Positions 29,438 to 41,106 of a stretch of DNA of 64,000 nucleotides are shown here, piece by piece. The notes under the pieces were generated by a model, which saw only the letters and a list, made by a program, of their open reading frames with translations, made no database searches and was not told the DNA's origin. The stretch lies in contig OU342630.1 in NCBI GenBank assembly GCA_910589415.1, positions 52,546,012 through 52,610,011 of the forward strand, given 5' to 3'. The DNA comes from Malachius bipustulatus. Taxonomy: Eukaryota; Arthropoda; Insecta; Coleoptera; Melyridae. The stretch's first letter is position 1; every line of letters starts with the position of its first letter. Both the position numbers and the translations under genes were made by a program.

Positions 29438-31461
29438 TTAAAGAAGCAAAACAACTACGATATCCAGCAAATTATTATTGCAAAACTTTACCTCTGTGTT
29501 AGCTGGTACCTGCTCTCATTGACGCAGAGGGTCACAAATAATTTAATCTGGGTACTTCGATTCACCTATAACTTGCATTTTTTAGTATTGAAGGTGGATC
29601 AATCGTCGCGGATCAACCGTTGGCCTCTTTAATAGCGACCGAGTTTCCAGAACCAAACCCTCTATCTCACTGATCTAACACGAATTCCTCTAAAAAATTC
29701 TCAAATCTCTTTTGCGACTAAATTAGACTCCTTCTCTGTCTGCACTGACAGAGGTCTTTCCCATATGATGTTAATTTTATTATCAGTTCACTATTATTTC
29801 CCTACACTCATTTCCCTGGCGTATCTGGATTTATTGACATTATTCCCACAAACCACGGCTCTTACTTACTGGTAATATTTGATATAGTAGTCCAGGCTGG
29901 ATGCGCTCCCAAAAAGTTGAGAATGTCAAATTCAACTTCAAAATCATCAGATTTTCCATGAACGTACAACTGTCTAAAAATTCACATAATTTGTTATTAA
30001 GTCCGCGTATGTTCCAAAAATGGTGAACTTTTGCTACTTCTTGTACGCGTTGCCTAAAGGTAAATTTATATTTTTGAACTTATTATAGTCCTCTATCAAT
30101 ATTTATTCTATTACTGGAATAATCTGGACAAAAATGCACCCAACAGACAGTTATGATTTCAGAAAATATACACGGGGCTCAGAATTTCCGTATAGGTACC
30201 TGAAAATCAGGTAGGTTTTATTTCTGTTCGTGTTAATAATTTGTTTCATTTTTCAAACGTTTCTATATATTTTTCACTAACAATCAAATGTGCCAAAAAT
30301 ATGGCATCGAGCTGTTCAAACATCTCCGTGTCAAGTAAACGTCAACGAGTGAATGCGCTACCCTAGTAAGCGTCAGTGTCGGTAATACAGGTACCCTACT
30401 ACGACAACTGCAGCAGCTCCTCCAAACGCATGTGGGTGACTCTAAAAGGTATATTTGGTGAAACATTGCGGGAGTTTTAAATATCAACACTGAGAACATA
30501 ACTCGTAAGCGTGATAAGGTAGTTGAAATTAGTATGACGCATTTGCTACGAGAATAATGAATCATAAAATTTGCAACTATAAGTGACACCAAGAGCCGCA
30601 TGATGGCGCTGTAAAACTTATCGTTTGATTTAGGGGAGAGTGTCCGGTATTATTACATTTTTGAGAGTATTTACTCAATTCAAATTCATTTGGCTAAGGA
30701 TTTTTATTTGGCTTCGTAAAATCGGCAGTTTTATGAAAACTGACAGTTTATAAACTTACATTGTATCTAGTTTGTATTTAATTTGAAGATTTGTGACATA
30801 AAAAAGGGGATCGACTCGAAAACTAGCAGAGCTGAAAACTTAAAAATAAATTTGACACACAAATGTGTTCATCGACTTCGCGTCACTGTTCCATATAATT
30901 ATTTAGCCTCTCGCTGTACTATTTTAAATCATCTGTACTCAAATTTAGCAAAATTAACACGTCACTAGAATTATGACAGCTAGTTAATTTTCTAATTACA
31001 AACTAAGTTGCGACAAATAAACAGATGGATCAAATTCCATTTATAATTCCTTATTAAGCAATATAACATCACGTTTGTTAACTTGACTAAGCTAAAGTTT
31101 GTTTGTTGGCATCATCTGGAGTCTCGACAGACATCAGACGTCAGACATCAAGTTTATACAAATTTTATCTGAAACTAGTTTATTCGCCAGTTGGTGCTTT
31201 GAAACTAAACGAAAAGATAAGTGACACTCGTAAAAGAAAATATAGTTCATACAGCGTTATGGTATCATTCCGCTACATCCAGCGGCAGATGATTTACGTC
31301 ACGTCATAACAAACTAATGTGACTTATCTTCAACTGCATCTGTAAACTTAGAGTCATTAATATTAAAACTGGCGAAGAGTCAGATTATGAGAGATATTTG
31401 AAAATTATGGTCTTACTATCAAATGCTTATTACTATCATCGCAGTTGCAAGAGGTGGCTGG
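29438..31461. other. Non-coding stretch
   Basis: No gene is supported. The 105-codon minus frame at 30284-30601 is hydrophobic, Ser- and Cys-rich and unrecognised; it is probably chance. Confidence 0.3.
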
Positions 31462-31502
31462 TGGATATAACCTAAACCTAAGGTACGTTTAGGTTATATC
31501 CA
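31462..31502. repeat. Perfect short hairpin
   Basis: A 16-bp perfect inverted repeat (TGGATATAACCTAAAC and its complement) with a 9-nt loop. It is followed directly by a GC-rich segment. Confidence 0.7.
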
Positions 31503-31745
31503 GGACAGACGTAGATTTCCAAGCGGGTGAACCTTTCGTTCCCTGTTCCCATCGATATTCAGGTAGTGGCAGTCCCACGATGCCGTCATGCATGCATGGC
31601 AATAGTTCCCCTTTCCCTCCAGGACGCTCTGGGACATTCCCGGCACGTTCGTGTACGCCATGTGCGTGATGCAACCTCATGCGAGGACGCCGACACACAT
31701 CTCGGAACGATGGGGTGTTGAGACATCCAATGGCAGGGAGTAAAT
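31503..31745 (-). other. GC-rich segment with open minus frame, unassigned
   Basis: Clearly richer in GC than the flanks. One minus frame reads GCITHMAYTNVPGMSQSVLEG...NYCHACMTASWDCHYLNIDGN, with several Cys in a coding-like composition, bounded by stops. I do not recognise a family. It might be an exon of a secreted protein or unique non-coding sequence. Confidence 0.2.
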
Positions 31746-32689
31746 AGGTTGGGTCTTGAAAATGTGTTAGACTCTATTTTCAAATATTTGCAATCAGGAT
31801 GTATTAAGTTCGGTAGAAAATTTCCTCTGAATTTTTATTCCATAGATTCGTTGTGAGGAAAGATGACGAGCGAGAAAAGTCGCGAATATTTCTTATTTTC
31901 ATTTTTTTTTTGAGGATGAAAAATAATTTTTAAATTTTTTGCTCAACTGACAGTTTTACTGCAGATTTCTTGGACGACAGGTTTTTTTAAACGATTTTCT
32001 CCTTGCGAGGTAGTATCTCGCAAACTTCCCTAATGAGCAGAATCAGAGAGGTACCACTATGGTACCCTTATCCTTAAGGTAGTTTAATGGAGGAACGAAA
32101 ATATGCCAGGGGTCAGTTGAAATCAGCACCTTCATATACTACTGTACCTACGTGGGTACGTGTTCTTTAGGGAAGTCCCCCAAATCCTGACAAATTGTCA
32201 CTTGTCCGACTGTCGAATTGTCGAATTTTGCCTCGAATTGTCACTTTGAGGAAAAAGGTAAAAGCAGCAGAAAATAAGTGTCTAAAATGCGTGCGGGACC
32301 TCATGAAGGATTGCCAGCGCATGCGCTCTTTTAGCTTCCTATTGCGGATGGACGCAGGAACCCTCGCTGATTAAAAAATGTTTTTTCAAGAAGAGAGCTC
32401 GAGGAGCTCCATAATATTGCAATGGCATCCAAAGTCGACTCCAGTTGATTCGAGAGGAATCCGCTTGGTGTCCATACGTTTGTACATCACCTGGTGAAAA
32501 CGTAATTTTCCTATTGCAGATATCTTTATTTGTTTAGTAGCTGTGTGATTTTTAGTGAAGTGTGATTTTCCCTTTGTCGGTCTTAAGAATCAGTGACATG
32601 ACCTATAGGAGCGACGATTGACTGTAAAAATTTTGAATATATGAAACTTGGAACTTCAGCAAACAGCAACATTTATTCTGCTCAACATG
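31746..32689. other. Non-coding stretch
   Basis: No gene is seen. Homopolymer-rich sequence occurs around 31890-31950. The 5' end of the mariner relic may lie within the last 200 bp. Confidence 0.35.
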
Positions 32690-33730
32690 ATTAAGAAGAT
32701 GTTGCTATTAAGCGTACGACATCTTTCAAGTGACTTTTGAAGATGGACAGTCGATTGAAGATGGTGAACGTTCTGAACGTCCTTCTACCTCAACTGACGA
32801 CCCCCACGTCGAGAAACTCAACACTCTTGTGCAGGAAAATCGACGGCTGGCCATCAGGGAGCTTGTTGAGGAGTGTGGGATTTAATTTGGATCTGGTCAC
32901 GAGATTTTGATCGAAATTTCGAAGATGCACCACGATGCTGCGAGATTCGTGCCATACCTGATGACGAACGAGCAGGATATCAATAGCTCCAGATTTATCA
33001 GGAACTCCTTGATACTGATGGTTCAGAAGAAGATGAAAACTTCTTGTCAGGGATCATACCAGATGATGACGACACTGACATTGAAATGAAGGTCCAATCG
33101 TCCCAGTGAGTGGTACACCGTCCCCCAGAGCCAAAAAAGATCTTCAAGCTCAATACAATCTCAAGGTGATGCAGACTTATTTATGTTTAGGTTTTATACC
33201 ACGAATACCTCCCCCGGGACTCCAAAATGAACCAAACTCACCACACTGAAGTTCTGATTTGAGGGACGCAATTCGGCTAAAAAGTCAAAAAATGTGGAGG
33301 AATTGGTTTTTCCACCACGAGAACGCTCCAGCTCAGACTCAAAAAAGCTCGTCAAGTTCAATCCAATTTCAAGATAACGCAGACTTTCTATGCTAAGGGT
33401 GTTGTTCGCCACGAGTACCTCCCCCAGGGGTTCAGAGGCAACCAGACTTACCGCACTGAAGTTCTGCTAAGTCTGAGGAACCGACAACCACCACGACAAC
33501 CCTTCAGCCCATGTGTAGCCTCCGAACTCGTAAGTTTTTGGCCAAACACTCGATCACTGTTCTTCTCCACCACCTATACTCACCTGACTTTGCTCTTTGT
33601 GACTTTATTGTTCCCCAAACTCAAAAGACCCTTGACGGGAAGAAGATTTTGAGACAATTCTCGAAATTAGGGCAAATGAGACGAAGGAGCTAAAGGTAAA
33701 TACAAAACAAGCTTCGTGCTACTTCGCACT
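32690..33730 (+). pseudogene. Decayed mariner-type (DD34D) transposase with duplicated segment
   Basis: Plus-strand fragments in shifting frames follow a mariner transposase. The helix-turn-helix region has RPSTSTDDPHVEKLNTLVQENRR-like sequence (about 32780-32850) and MHHDAARFVPYLMTNEQ (32925-32970). The catalytic core entry shows EDENFLSGIIPDD near 33030-33065, where the family has GDE. KVQSSQ and HHEYLPQG follow, then NWFFHHENAPA at about 33300-33340 and a C-terminal PHPPYSPDFALCDF-like block at 33560-33610. The segment PKKA..SN....GVVxHEYLPQG occurs twice, at 33125-33225 and 33340-33440. Stops and frameshifts make it non-functional. Terminal inverted repeats were not identified. Confidence 0.8.
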
Positions 33731-35016
33731 GATTTATTGAACTTCTCCAGCTGTGAGGGGCTGTAATCCGTGATTTTTCGTTTATTATTTCAGATGTTTA
33801 GCTGTGATTGACTCCTTTTCGTAAATGTGCCTCTATTAGCACACAGCAGGAAAATGCGCGTTCCATTCAATAGAGTCGTAGAGAAAATACACTATGGGCA
33901 TGAGTTAACTGCTGTCGTTCTGTCTTCCTAACTAAGTACATAATGTCTGCACTTGATTAAATGGGATCGATGGCATTATTTACGTTAAAAACCTACGATT
34001 AATCCAGCGCAGAATAAAGAGTGCTTCTGATTGAATAGAACAAATGACAGGCTGAAGTGACCATGAAAATTTGATCACAAATTAAAACCAAATCGATTTT
34101 GTTGATTCAGTCGCAATGAAAACAGAAGCGTCGTATAAAAACAGGCCTGACGATGTATTATTAAAAATGTAAGTACGTTTTTCAATTGTGATCGAACAGC
34201 AAATTAAACTCATTTCCAATTCATTATCAGTCGACTGGCAGCAGCCGGGTGAAATCCGGGCGACAGCAGGACAATCTCATACCCTCCTCATCAAGGGACG
34301 TAATTGGCCGTTGAATCAAAGCCAAACAGCAATCACGGCCTCCCTAACAACTCCATCATTCAGATCTTCAATTGTTCGGTAACTATCCGCTTTCCTGCAG
34401 CTAGCCTGGCACTGGAAACAATAGCAGAGGAGAGGTGAGTTAATCATGACGGTTCTGTACAAAAATCGCCAGAGAGCAGTTGGGACACGATTGGCAATAT
34501 GTGTACCAATCGGGGGTTGAAATTGCAACCCTTACAACTCTATCTGCCGGCCATGTGACGATCTGATATCCCTTAACGGCTAAAATAGAATTGTCTATGC
34601 AGCATGCAGTTCTGCAATTTCAAACTATAAATGAAGTTGGGGAGAATTGGACGTTCAAACTGGGCATCAGGGTCGTAGAAGGGTCGTCAGGTGGCAGTCA
34701 ACTGTTTACTGAGAAGCCTAATTGAACGCTTGTTCCATATTTTAATGACTAGATATTCAATCTGAGCCGTGAAAGGCTCTACCAGGTAGAGATTCACTAT
34801 TTATTACATAGGTAAACATTAGTCGATTCAAACTAATTAATGCGTCACTCGGAACACTGATCGCTACAGAAGTGAAATAATTTTAAAATAGCGAAAATGA
34901 AACCATCGAGTGTATCCGTGTGATTTATTATTAGTAAGGATATTCTTCTGTCTCCCGTAATTTCTTCACGCAACCGTGTCCCCGATGATGTCATAGGTCT
35001 CTGAGTCAGACGCTGA
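33731..35016. other. Non-coding; GC-balanced island 34210-34560
   Basis: No gene is supported. 34210-34560 is GC-balanced with no recognisable protein; candidate unique host sequence. Confidence 0.3.
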
Positions 35017-35313
35017 CTACCAAGACCAAGTCCTCCGCAGTTTCATTAAAACGGGTGTAGTAGTGTGAAGTAGAGCATAGAATGTTCGTCTTTTCAATGG
35101 AGTCCGCAGACGAATGGAGAGAATATTGCGAACTTGTTGTGTAGGTTTGAAGATTGTTGTGACGTCATGGCGCTGCAGAAGCTTACCGACTCGATCGGTG
35201 ACGTTCTTGAGGTAAGGGAGAAATGCAGCTCCCAAAAAGGTGGTTGTTCGCTGGATGTCGTGGAATTTTGGGTTCTGGGTCGTAAGACCTTCTGATTTTT
35301 TGAGCGGTGTATA
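35017..35313 (-). pseudogene. Penelope-like element, C-terminal part of ORF
   Basis: The minus frame reads FLPYLKNVTDRVGKLLQRHDVTTIFKPTQQVRNIL, the segment that in Penelope-like elements links the reverse transcriptase to the GIY-YIG nuclease. After PLKRR the frame no longer resembles the family, and no GIY-YIG motif is visible. It is the downstream half of the ORF whose upstream half lies beyond the palindromic insertion, at 36196-36510. Confidence 0.75.
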
Positions 35314-36191
35314 CAGGGTTATTCACGGTATACGCCACGGAAGATTATGGCCGTGTCTCTGGATTTTAGGATATTTTTATTTTTGGAGTGGATAGAGACA
35401 TAGCAGACGTACGTTTTAAAATTATATCTATAATGTGCAGGTGTCCCAAAAGCATGAAACATATCAAAGTTATGTTTTTTTAAATGGAATGCTCCTATGT
35501 TATTGCATTTTTAGATTGTCTGAGAAGAGAAAATAAGATTGGCTTTTACAGTTGGTGTTTAAATTTAGAAGTTTTTGAGTTATAAACAAGTGAAAATCGT
35601 AATTTTTCGAGTTCAAGGCCCTGTACAAGGAAAACGGTTCAAGATAGAGAAAAACGGCTTACATGTCCCTATTTTAACTTTTCATGTACTATCCTATGGT
35701 ATAGAAACATTTGTACTTTCTTTGATTTTTTTATTTGTCGACGCGTGAAGAAATCTCAGAATTTTTCAAATTTTTTATCACCCTGTATAAACATTTCATT
35801 CACATCATTGGATAGTACATGAAAAGTTAAAATAGGGACATGTAAGCCGTTTTTCTCTATCTTAAGCCGTGTTCCTTGTACAGGGCCTTAAACTTGAAAA
35901 ATGAGGATTTTCACTTGTTTATAACTCACAAACCTCTGAATTTAAACACCAACTGTAAAAGCCAATCTTAATTTTTCTTCTCAGGCAATCTAAAAATGCA
36001 ATAACATAGGAGCATTCCATTTAAAAAAACATAACTTTGATATGTTTCATGCTTTTGGGACACCCTGTACATTATGAATATAATTTTAAAACGTACCTCT
36101 GCCGGGTCTGTATCCACTCCAAAAATAAAAAGATCCTAAAATCCAGAGACACGGCCATAATCTTCCGTGGCGTATACCGTGAATAACCCTG
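35314..36191. mobile_element. 878-bp palindromic element with TATA target duplication
   Basis: The outer arms, CAGGGTTATTCACGGTATAC (35314 on) and the inverted match ending at 36191, are almost perfect over about 150 bp. A second nested palindrome, around TTGGCTTTTACAGTTGGTG and its complement, covers most of the centre. TATA lies directly outside both ends (35310-35313 and 36192-36195), fitting a TA or TATA target duplication of Tc1/mariner-type mobilisation. There is no coding capacity. It sits inside a Penelope-like ORF. Confidence 0.9.
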
Positions 36192-36195
36192 TATA

Positions 36196-36510
36196 GCCTC
36201 GCCTGCAGAGCATGATTCAGAACGACTCCCCAGGATTTTTATTACTGCTTGTTTTTGGCCCGGATGATAGTTGGAGTTCTTGTGTGAAAACCGATCTGTG
36301 TATGTTGGATTTCGGTAGATTCTGTGCTCTAAGGTGCCATTTTCATTCCTGTTAACGAGAACATCTAGAAAGATTTGTTTTCCGTCCTTTTTCGTTTCCA
36401 TTGTGAGTTGAATTCGGAGGTTGGCAACCACAGAACTCAGTGGGCTGCCCATAGCAACTCCATCCAGTAGAAGTCACCATTCCACTGGAAACGTTCGGAG
36501 AAAATTTCCA
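36196..36510 (-). pseudogene. Penelope-like element, reverse transcriptase part, catalytic block deleted
   Basis: On the minus strand the reading is FQWNGDFY (frame-shifted), DGVAMGSPLSSVVANL, then directly LTMETKKDGKQIFLDVLVNRNENGTLEHRIYRNPTYTDRFSHKNSNYHPGQ in one frame. In the family a stretch of many tens of residues with the catalytic YVDD lies between VVANL and the FTME-like strand. Here it is absent, so the polymerase site was removed by an in-frame deletion near 36415. The frame continues to the palindromic insertion at 36191. It encodes no active enzyme. Confidence 0.8.
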
Positions 36511-37202
36511 TGGATCATGGCAAAGCAGCCCGGAGTCAACTAACCTCTAAAAGAATAGAATGACTCAAATTAAAGTGAGTAACAAAGCTATTCGTCCTAG
36601 ACAGCGAATACTTCGAATTCATAATAATAATTATTGTTATTAACCTGTAAAATGTACATATTACTTATATGAATGATAATCGTAATAATAACAATTATTA
36701 TTGTGAATAGGAAATATTCTCTATTGCAACATCACTTCAGCGTGGATGCACAGAATCAGCCTCAGAGTATCTGTAACTGAAATGTGGCCATTGTTTCCTC
36801 ATTTAAAATGCATTAGCTTTCCTTTGACGTAGCATAGAATGAATTAGAAAACTGTACAAAAAGGATATTCGAAATGATATTACGTTTTATTTGTGCGAGA
36901 AACCGCAGTTGGATCTTCTTACAATGCAGAGTGCATTATTCTATTACGCAAAACAAACTTGTCTTACCATGATTGTTGCTTATTGTTCCTGAAAATTATA
37001 CAAGCAAAAATGTCTAAACATTTAAAATCATAAAAAAATGTACCAAATTTTCAGGAGATTCTAAAATCAGATTTGTCAATTCATTGAGCCAATGTGAGAC
37101 ACGTTTCAAAGTAAGCCCTCAGACTTCACCATGAACCGAACACCCATTTATAACATCTATAGTTGATTATCTGCTGGACGCGCTCTCTAGTCGAGACTAG
37201 AC
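36511..37202. other. AT-rich non-coding stretch
   Basis: No gene. Inverted runs of AATAATAATTATTGTTATT occur around 36620-36705, forming a weak hairpin. Confidence 0.4.
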
Positions 37203-37213
37203 GACGGGCGAGT
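37203..37213. repeat. SINE target-site duplication, left (GACGGGCGAGT)
   Basis: The 11-bp GACGGGCGAGT recurs at 37486-37496, bracketing the SINE. Confidence 0.9.
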
Positions 37214-37485
37214 TTTTTTTTTTTTTTTTTTTAAAGAGGGTGCATCGGTCTTAACTGTGTAGGTAAGACATAGTCGCTCCACTCTGGTAATTTGGCTTCG
37301 AGACGAACTCATTAGCCACAGACTTTTATAATATATATTTTCCTTATAAACGTTCGATCGCTTGTTTTACTTTTCACAGACATTCGAAAATGAATCTGAA
37401 AAGTAAAGCGGGCCGAGGTGAGTTTCGAACCCGCGATCTATGGCTTCGTGAGCCAGCGGAGTACCACTAGGCCACGCAAGTCACT
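37214..37485 (-). mobile_element. Full-length tRNA-derived SINE
   Basis: Read on the minus strand, a tRNA-like head (37485 to about 37410) carries an A-box-like TGGCCTAGTGG (37474-37464) and a B box GGGTTCGAAACTC (37432-37420), so it can be an internal RNA polymerase III promoter. A body of about 170 bp follows, ending GACCGATGCACCCTCTTT and a poly(A) tail (T run at 37214-37232). The exact 11-bp TSD shows retroposition. The tRNA part is followed by non-tRNA sequence and lacks a free tRNA end, so it is not a tRNA gene. It needs a LINE partner in trans. A truncated second copy lies at 53125-53240. Confidence 0.92.
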
Positions 37486-37496
37486 GACGGGCGAGT
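37486..37496. repeat. SINE target-site duplication, right (GACGGGCGAGT)
   Basis: Exact match to 37203-37213. Confidence 0.9.
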
Positions 37497-39099
37497 AAAG
37501 TGAAGTAGAAAAGGGGAGTCGAGGGGGTCATGCCGAGAGCAACCTTCGCGAGATATAAAAGAGAAAGGGAGCCATGTTGGTGCAATTTCTGTAGAATCGG
37601 TAATTTTTCGATACCTATAGTGAATTAGTGCTGATTAGTTTCCAAGCCTGGATCGACTATAGTTTTGATAATTAAAAGAAAAAATACCTACCGTAATAGG
37701 GTCAAGTTTAATTCAGAGTTTTTGTTGTTGAGTTGATTTTATTACGTTCAAAGTGATAAAAATTAAACCTAACTGACGCAGCAATTATACCCATATAGGA
37801 AAATCACTATTACTACAACCCCAGTCACAAGTCCCATAGCAGAGCAGGAGCAGGTCAGTAAACTACTGAGCCATCGAGCATTTGGAGCAATTTGGAGCAA
37901 TTTGCAGCTCGCAGCAGCGACCTTACCGTGTTGTCGTCTTGTATGATACTTACTCAGGAAGAATCAGGTTGCTGAATTTAATAATTGCTTATTCACATCT
38001 CTAAATACTTCGTAAAGGAGTTCGGAAAGTGTCTAAATAATAAAACGATTGAGTATCTAATAATTCTAACCCCGTGAATAGTTATAATTCCATTTTCGTA
38101 TTCCGGTTGTATTTTTTCTATTTTTAAGGTCAATTTATTATTTCCAAGAACCTTACGAGTCCCACCAGTTCATGAAGTTGAAACTATGTAAAAATTATTG
38201 TTTATCTGAAAGTTCCGTTAATAATTTTGTAATAATCTTTACGTTCTTTGTGTGAAAGGCAACTCGGACGAATAAGAATTTAAGGGGCATATGCGCTTAT
38301 ATTATGCCTTTTCCTCATCTGCTGTTGTACCCCCACTCCACGACCACCCTCGCGCACTCGGCCATTTTCGATCATGCTGCGCGCAATTTTTACCTATTAG
38401 TGTATTTTTTTTTCAATTTAAATGGCAAACGAAGATTTGCGTTTTATAGCCTTGCTGCAAGATATGGTATGAAGAACTTATATATGTTGTCAATTACTAG
38501 AAGAACTAATTATCCGACAGCGTCTGGGTTTTGCATATAGGAAGTACCTATCAAATTGACTATCTCGCACGAGGCACGAGGCAACAGCCGGCACTACAAC
38601 TCAAAAAATGGAGAGTCACTAATTTTTGAAAAACCCTTTTTTTATTTTTTCCCTTAATAATGAACCGATCTGGCTGTTTTAGCTCTCATTTTCTTCGTAT
38701 TTCAATTCTCTTCAAGTAACTTGGGACCCTTTACTTCATCAGTTTTTCTTCTATAAACTAAAAACAAAAAAATGTAAAAATGCGACATTTTGTACTAAAT
38801 TGTTGATAAAAAAAAAGAAAATGGTAAACTCGAGTAGAAACCTAAGTTACGACATGGGGGATATTCTGCGTGTGATTGTCGGTATTCCGTTACTGTTTTT
38901 GTTGGAATCTTATGATTCTAAAGCTCCATTGCTTGGCCTAATAATAACGCTAGACTACGAGAAACAAGGAAAGTGTACTTAATGAGTAATTTAAATAAAT
39001 AATTGTACATTTATTTAATTCTCGATACGGAAATAATTAATACTGATTTACCTTTGTTTTCTAAATTATAAACCTGATCGTTTTTAGAAATTGTACTTT
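37497..39099 (+). mobile_element. Probable LTR-retroelement remnant upstream of a primer-binding site
   Basis: A promoter-like GAGATATAAAAGAG lies at 37550-37563, and a primer-binding site follows at 39100. If both belong to one element, this is a long LTR plus leader into which the SINE inserted. The LTR ends could not be defined, and no second LTR is seen, so extent and unity are uncertain. A 60-codon frame at 38800-38982 is unrecognised. Confidence 0.35.
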
Positions 39100-39116
39100 T
39101 GGCGCCCAACGTGGGG
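39100..39116 (+). promoter_or_regulatory. tRNA-Lys-type primer-binding site of an LTR element
   Basis: TGGCGCCCAACGTGGGG is the reverse complement of the 3' end, including CCA, of insect tRNA-Lys(CUU) as I know it (...CCCCACGTTGGGCGCCA). Such an 17-base match at the boundary of an LTR primes minus-strand synthesis. An ATG 30-odd bases downstream opens only a very short frame, so the body is lost or decayed. Confidence 0.75.
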
Positions 39117-40146
39117 CCTCTTTCAGTAGAAAAGAGCACCAAGAGCACCATGACTGATCAAATAATCCTCATGTTAATATTATCGGGCAAAAAATTTTCA
39201 CTTTCATAAAGTGGCACGATATACGTCCGGGAAATTATTATTTCCGCACCGGTCTATGGCATTCTTGACTAGACTCCTCGTCGCCTCGTCGATAAAAGAT
39301 CTACCTCTCAGCGTGATAAATCACTTCACGGACTGTATCACGTTAATTACTATTCCCTAATAACTCAACGAAGGTAGACGTTAATCATGCCAATATTTCA
39401 ATCCGAATGCAACTCATGACATTACTTCCAATTTGGCTACAATCAAGCTCCTAACAGCGCCAGTAATGAGTGACATAATGAAAGATAATGGATTGCCGCT
39501 GTTATTACGAGTACGTGTAGTGCACGGTACTCGTAGCGCATTGTTGGCGGCCTTGCATATTTAGCAGGGCCGGTAGCCCCCGATTAGCCTGGTCGTCTCG
39601 GCAAAGCGGGTTATCAGCACAGAGGTGGTGTTAAAGCTCGGAGATCCGGTCATGCCACATCATAGAGTGCATTCCGGCAAGGGGTGGAGGGGAAGGGAGG
39701 CGATTGGCGAAGCGGGCGACCCTATTTGTGGCGACTTTGATCAAGGATCTACTCGATACACGACTACACGACATCAATTTTCGTTTAGGTATACTAGTTC
39801 AACGATGCAAAAGACAGTTGCAAATTTACTTTACGTATGGGTATTAGTTCACAGTCATACATCGCAGATTACAAGAGGAATTGACACAATGTGATGTGAT
39901 TAAAGCAAAATTAACATTCTGCATTTCTGTATTATTACCTACATGACTATCAGTGACAATTTAATCTAGTTGCGAGGTTATTATTAGCTATATAAGTACC
40001 ATGATGTTTACCATGTTTACCAAGGCTTTTACCATGATGTCGCTTAATATCATGTGCATACAGAAGGAGGTATATAATTCTTTGACTAATTTCATGACTA
40101 AATGGTCATATAAACACAGGCCTACAAAAGCTTCGTTTCCAATCTA
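39117..40146. other. Non-coding; GC-balanced island 39470-39740
   Basis: No gene. 39470-39740 is GC-rich and unique-looking, with an 89-codon plus frame (39625-39894) lacking any known domain. Confidence 0.3.
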
Positions 40147-40717
40147 CAGGGTGTTAAAACTTCGAGGATTTTTCTTTTTTTTCTTCATGGCTCCTGCAGC
40201 TATCAAATTATAATCAAACAGTTAGACAGAGAGGGTCATCTCAGCTTTAATTAAACAGGTAGTCCCAACTAAACTATCAAAGTCAACAAGAGATGGGGTC
40301 TTGTTGACTGGAAACAACAGATTATCCAAATAAAACCAGACTGTTTTGGGATTTGAAAAATTTTAACTTCTTTCAACGAATAATACAGAAAATCTTTTTT
40401 CTCGATAACGAGCGCATATCCAAAAAAACAACTACAATAGAATTCATAGATTCTAATGAAAACAGAAAATGCACTTTATATTTTGGAATCCATCAGCGGC
40501 GGCGCGCCGCAAAAAAGTTCATGGGGAGAAAATTGAGCATGACCCTTGAAAAAAATAGAAATATAATCTTCCTATATATTCTTTAAACTATTTGGCATGC
40601 TCAAAGATATAAGCCCTACACAGAGTTACATTATTATAAATTTGAGCTAAATATCTCAAAAACTGCCAGAGCTATAATGAAAAAACTGAAAAAAAAACTT
40701 GAAATTTCAACACCTTA
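40147..40717. mobile_element. Palindromic element with CAGGGTGTT ends
   Basis: Starts TA|CAGGGTGTTAAAACTTCG (40147). The inverted counterpart is TGAAATTTCAACACC, ending near 40717. The arms extend through CTCCTGCAGCTATC against AACTGCCAGAGCTA. Its right part resembles 16550-16645, making it a relative of the split element at 6896-16749. It has no coding potential. Confidence 0.6.
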
Positions 40718-41106
40718 TTGACCGGTAATGAAACTGATGAACTGATTCGGAATGGCATTGTCATATGGTAAACAACTTCGGTCCTTCAGGATCACCAAAG
40801 ATATCAAATCTCATAGAAATATGGGAGCTATACTTACTCAGTTCAAAGACATTCTTTGTAGTACATACCAATCAATGAAATTTTGGTATATAGATGTGTC
40901 GATTGACTGCCACTAGTTTATGCTGATGGATGCATTCCTATCATATTATAAAAACCTTACTTCCCATTACCCTCTATCTAATCAAATTATCATCATAACT
41001 ATTACAAAATTATTATACCTTTCTGTTAATTAAATTCAAGACAAACTTCTTAGTTCTGCTAGCACACCGTTAAAGCTGTCTTTGAGTTTCGTTCAAACTC
41101 TACGGA
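40718..41106. other. AT-rich non-coding stretch
   Basis: Nothing supported. Confidence 0.35.

Noticed and set aside
30284..30601. 105-codon minus frame as a membrane protein
   Set aside because: Low-complexity, no domain, AT-rich context with no flanking exon signals; likely chance.
31470..31500. Telomere-like CCTAA/TTAGG units (insect telomere repeat)
   Set aside because: Only two imperfect units, fully explained by the small hairpin.
37410..37485. tRNA gene on the minus strand
   Set aside because: A and B boxes are present, but the sequence runs into a SINE body with poly(A) and is bracketed by an 11-bp TSD, so it is a SINE head.
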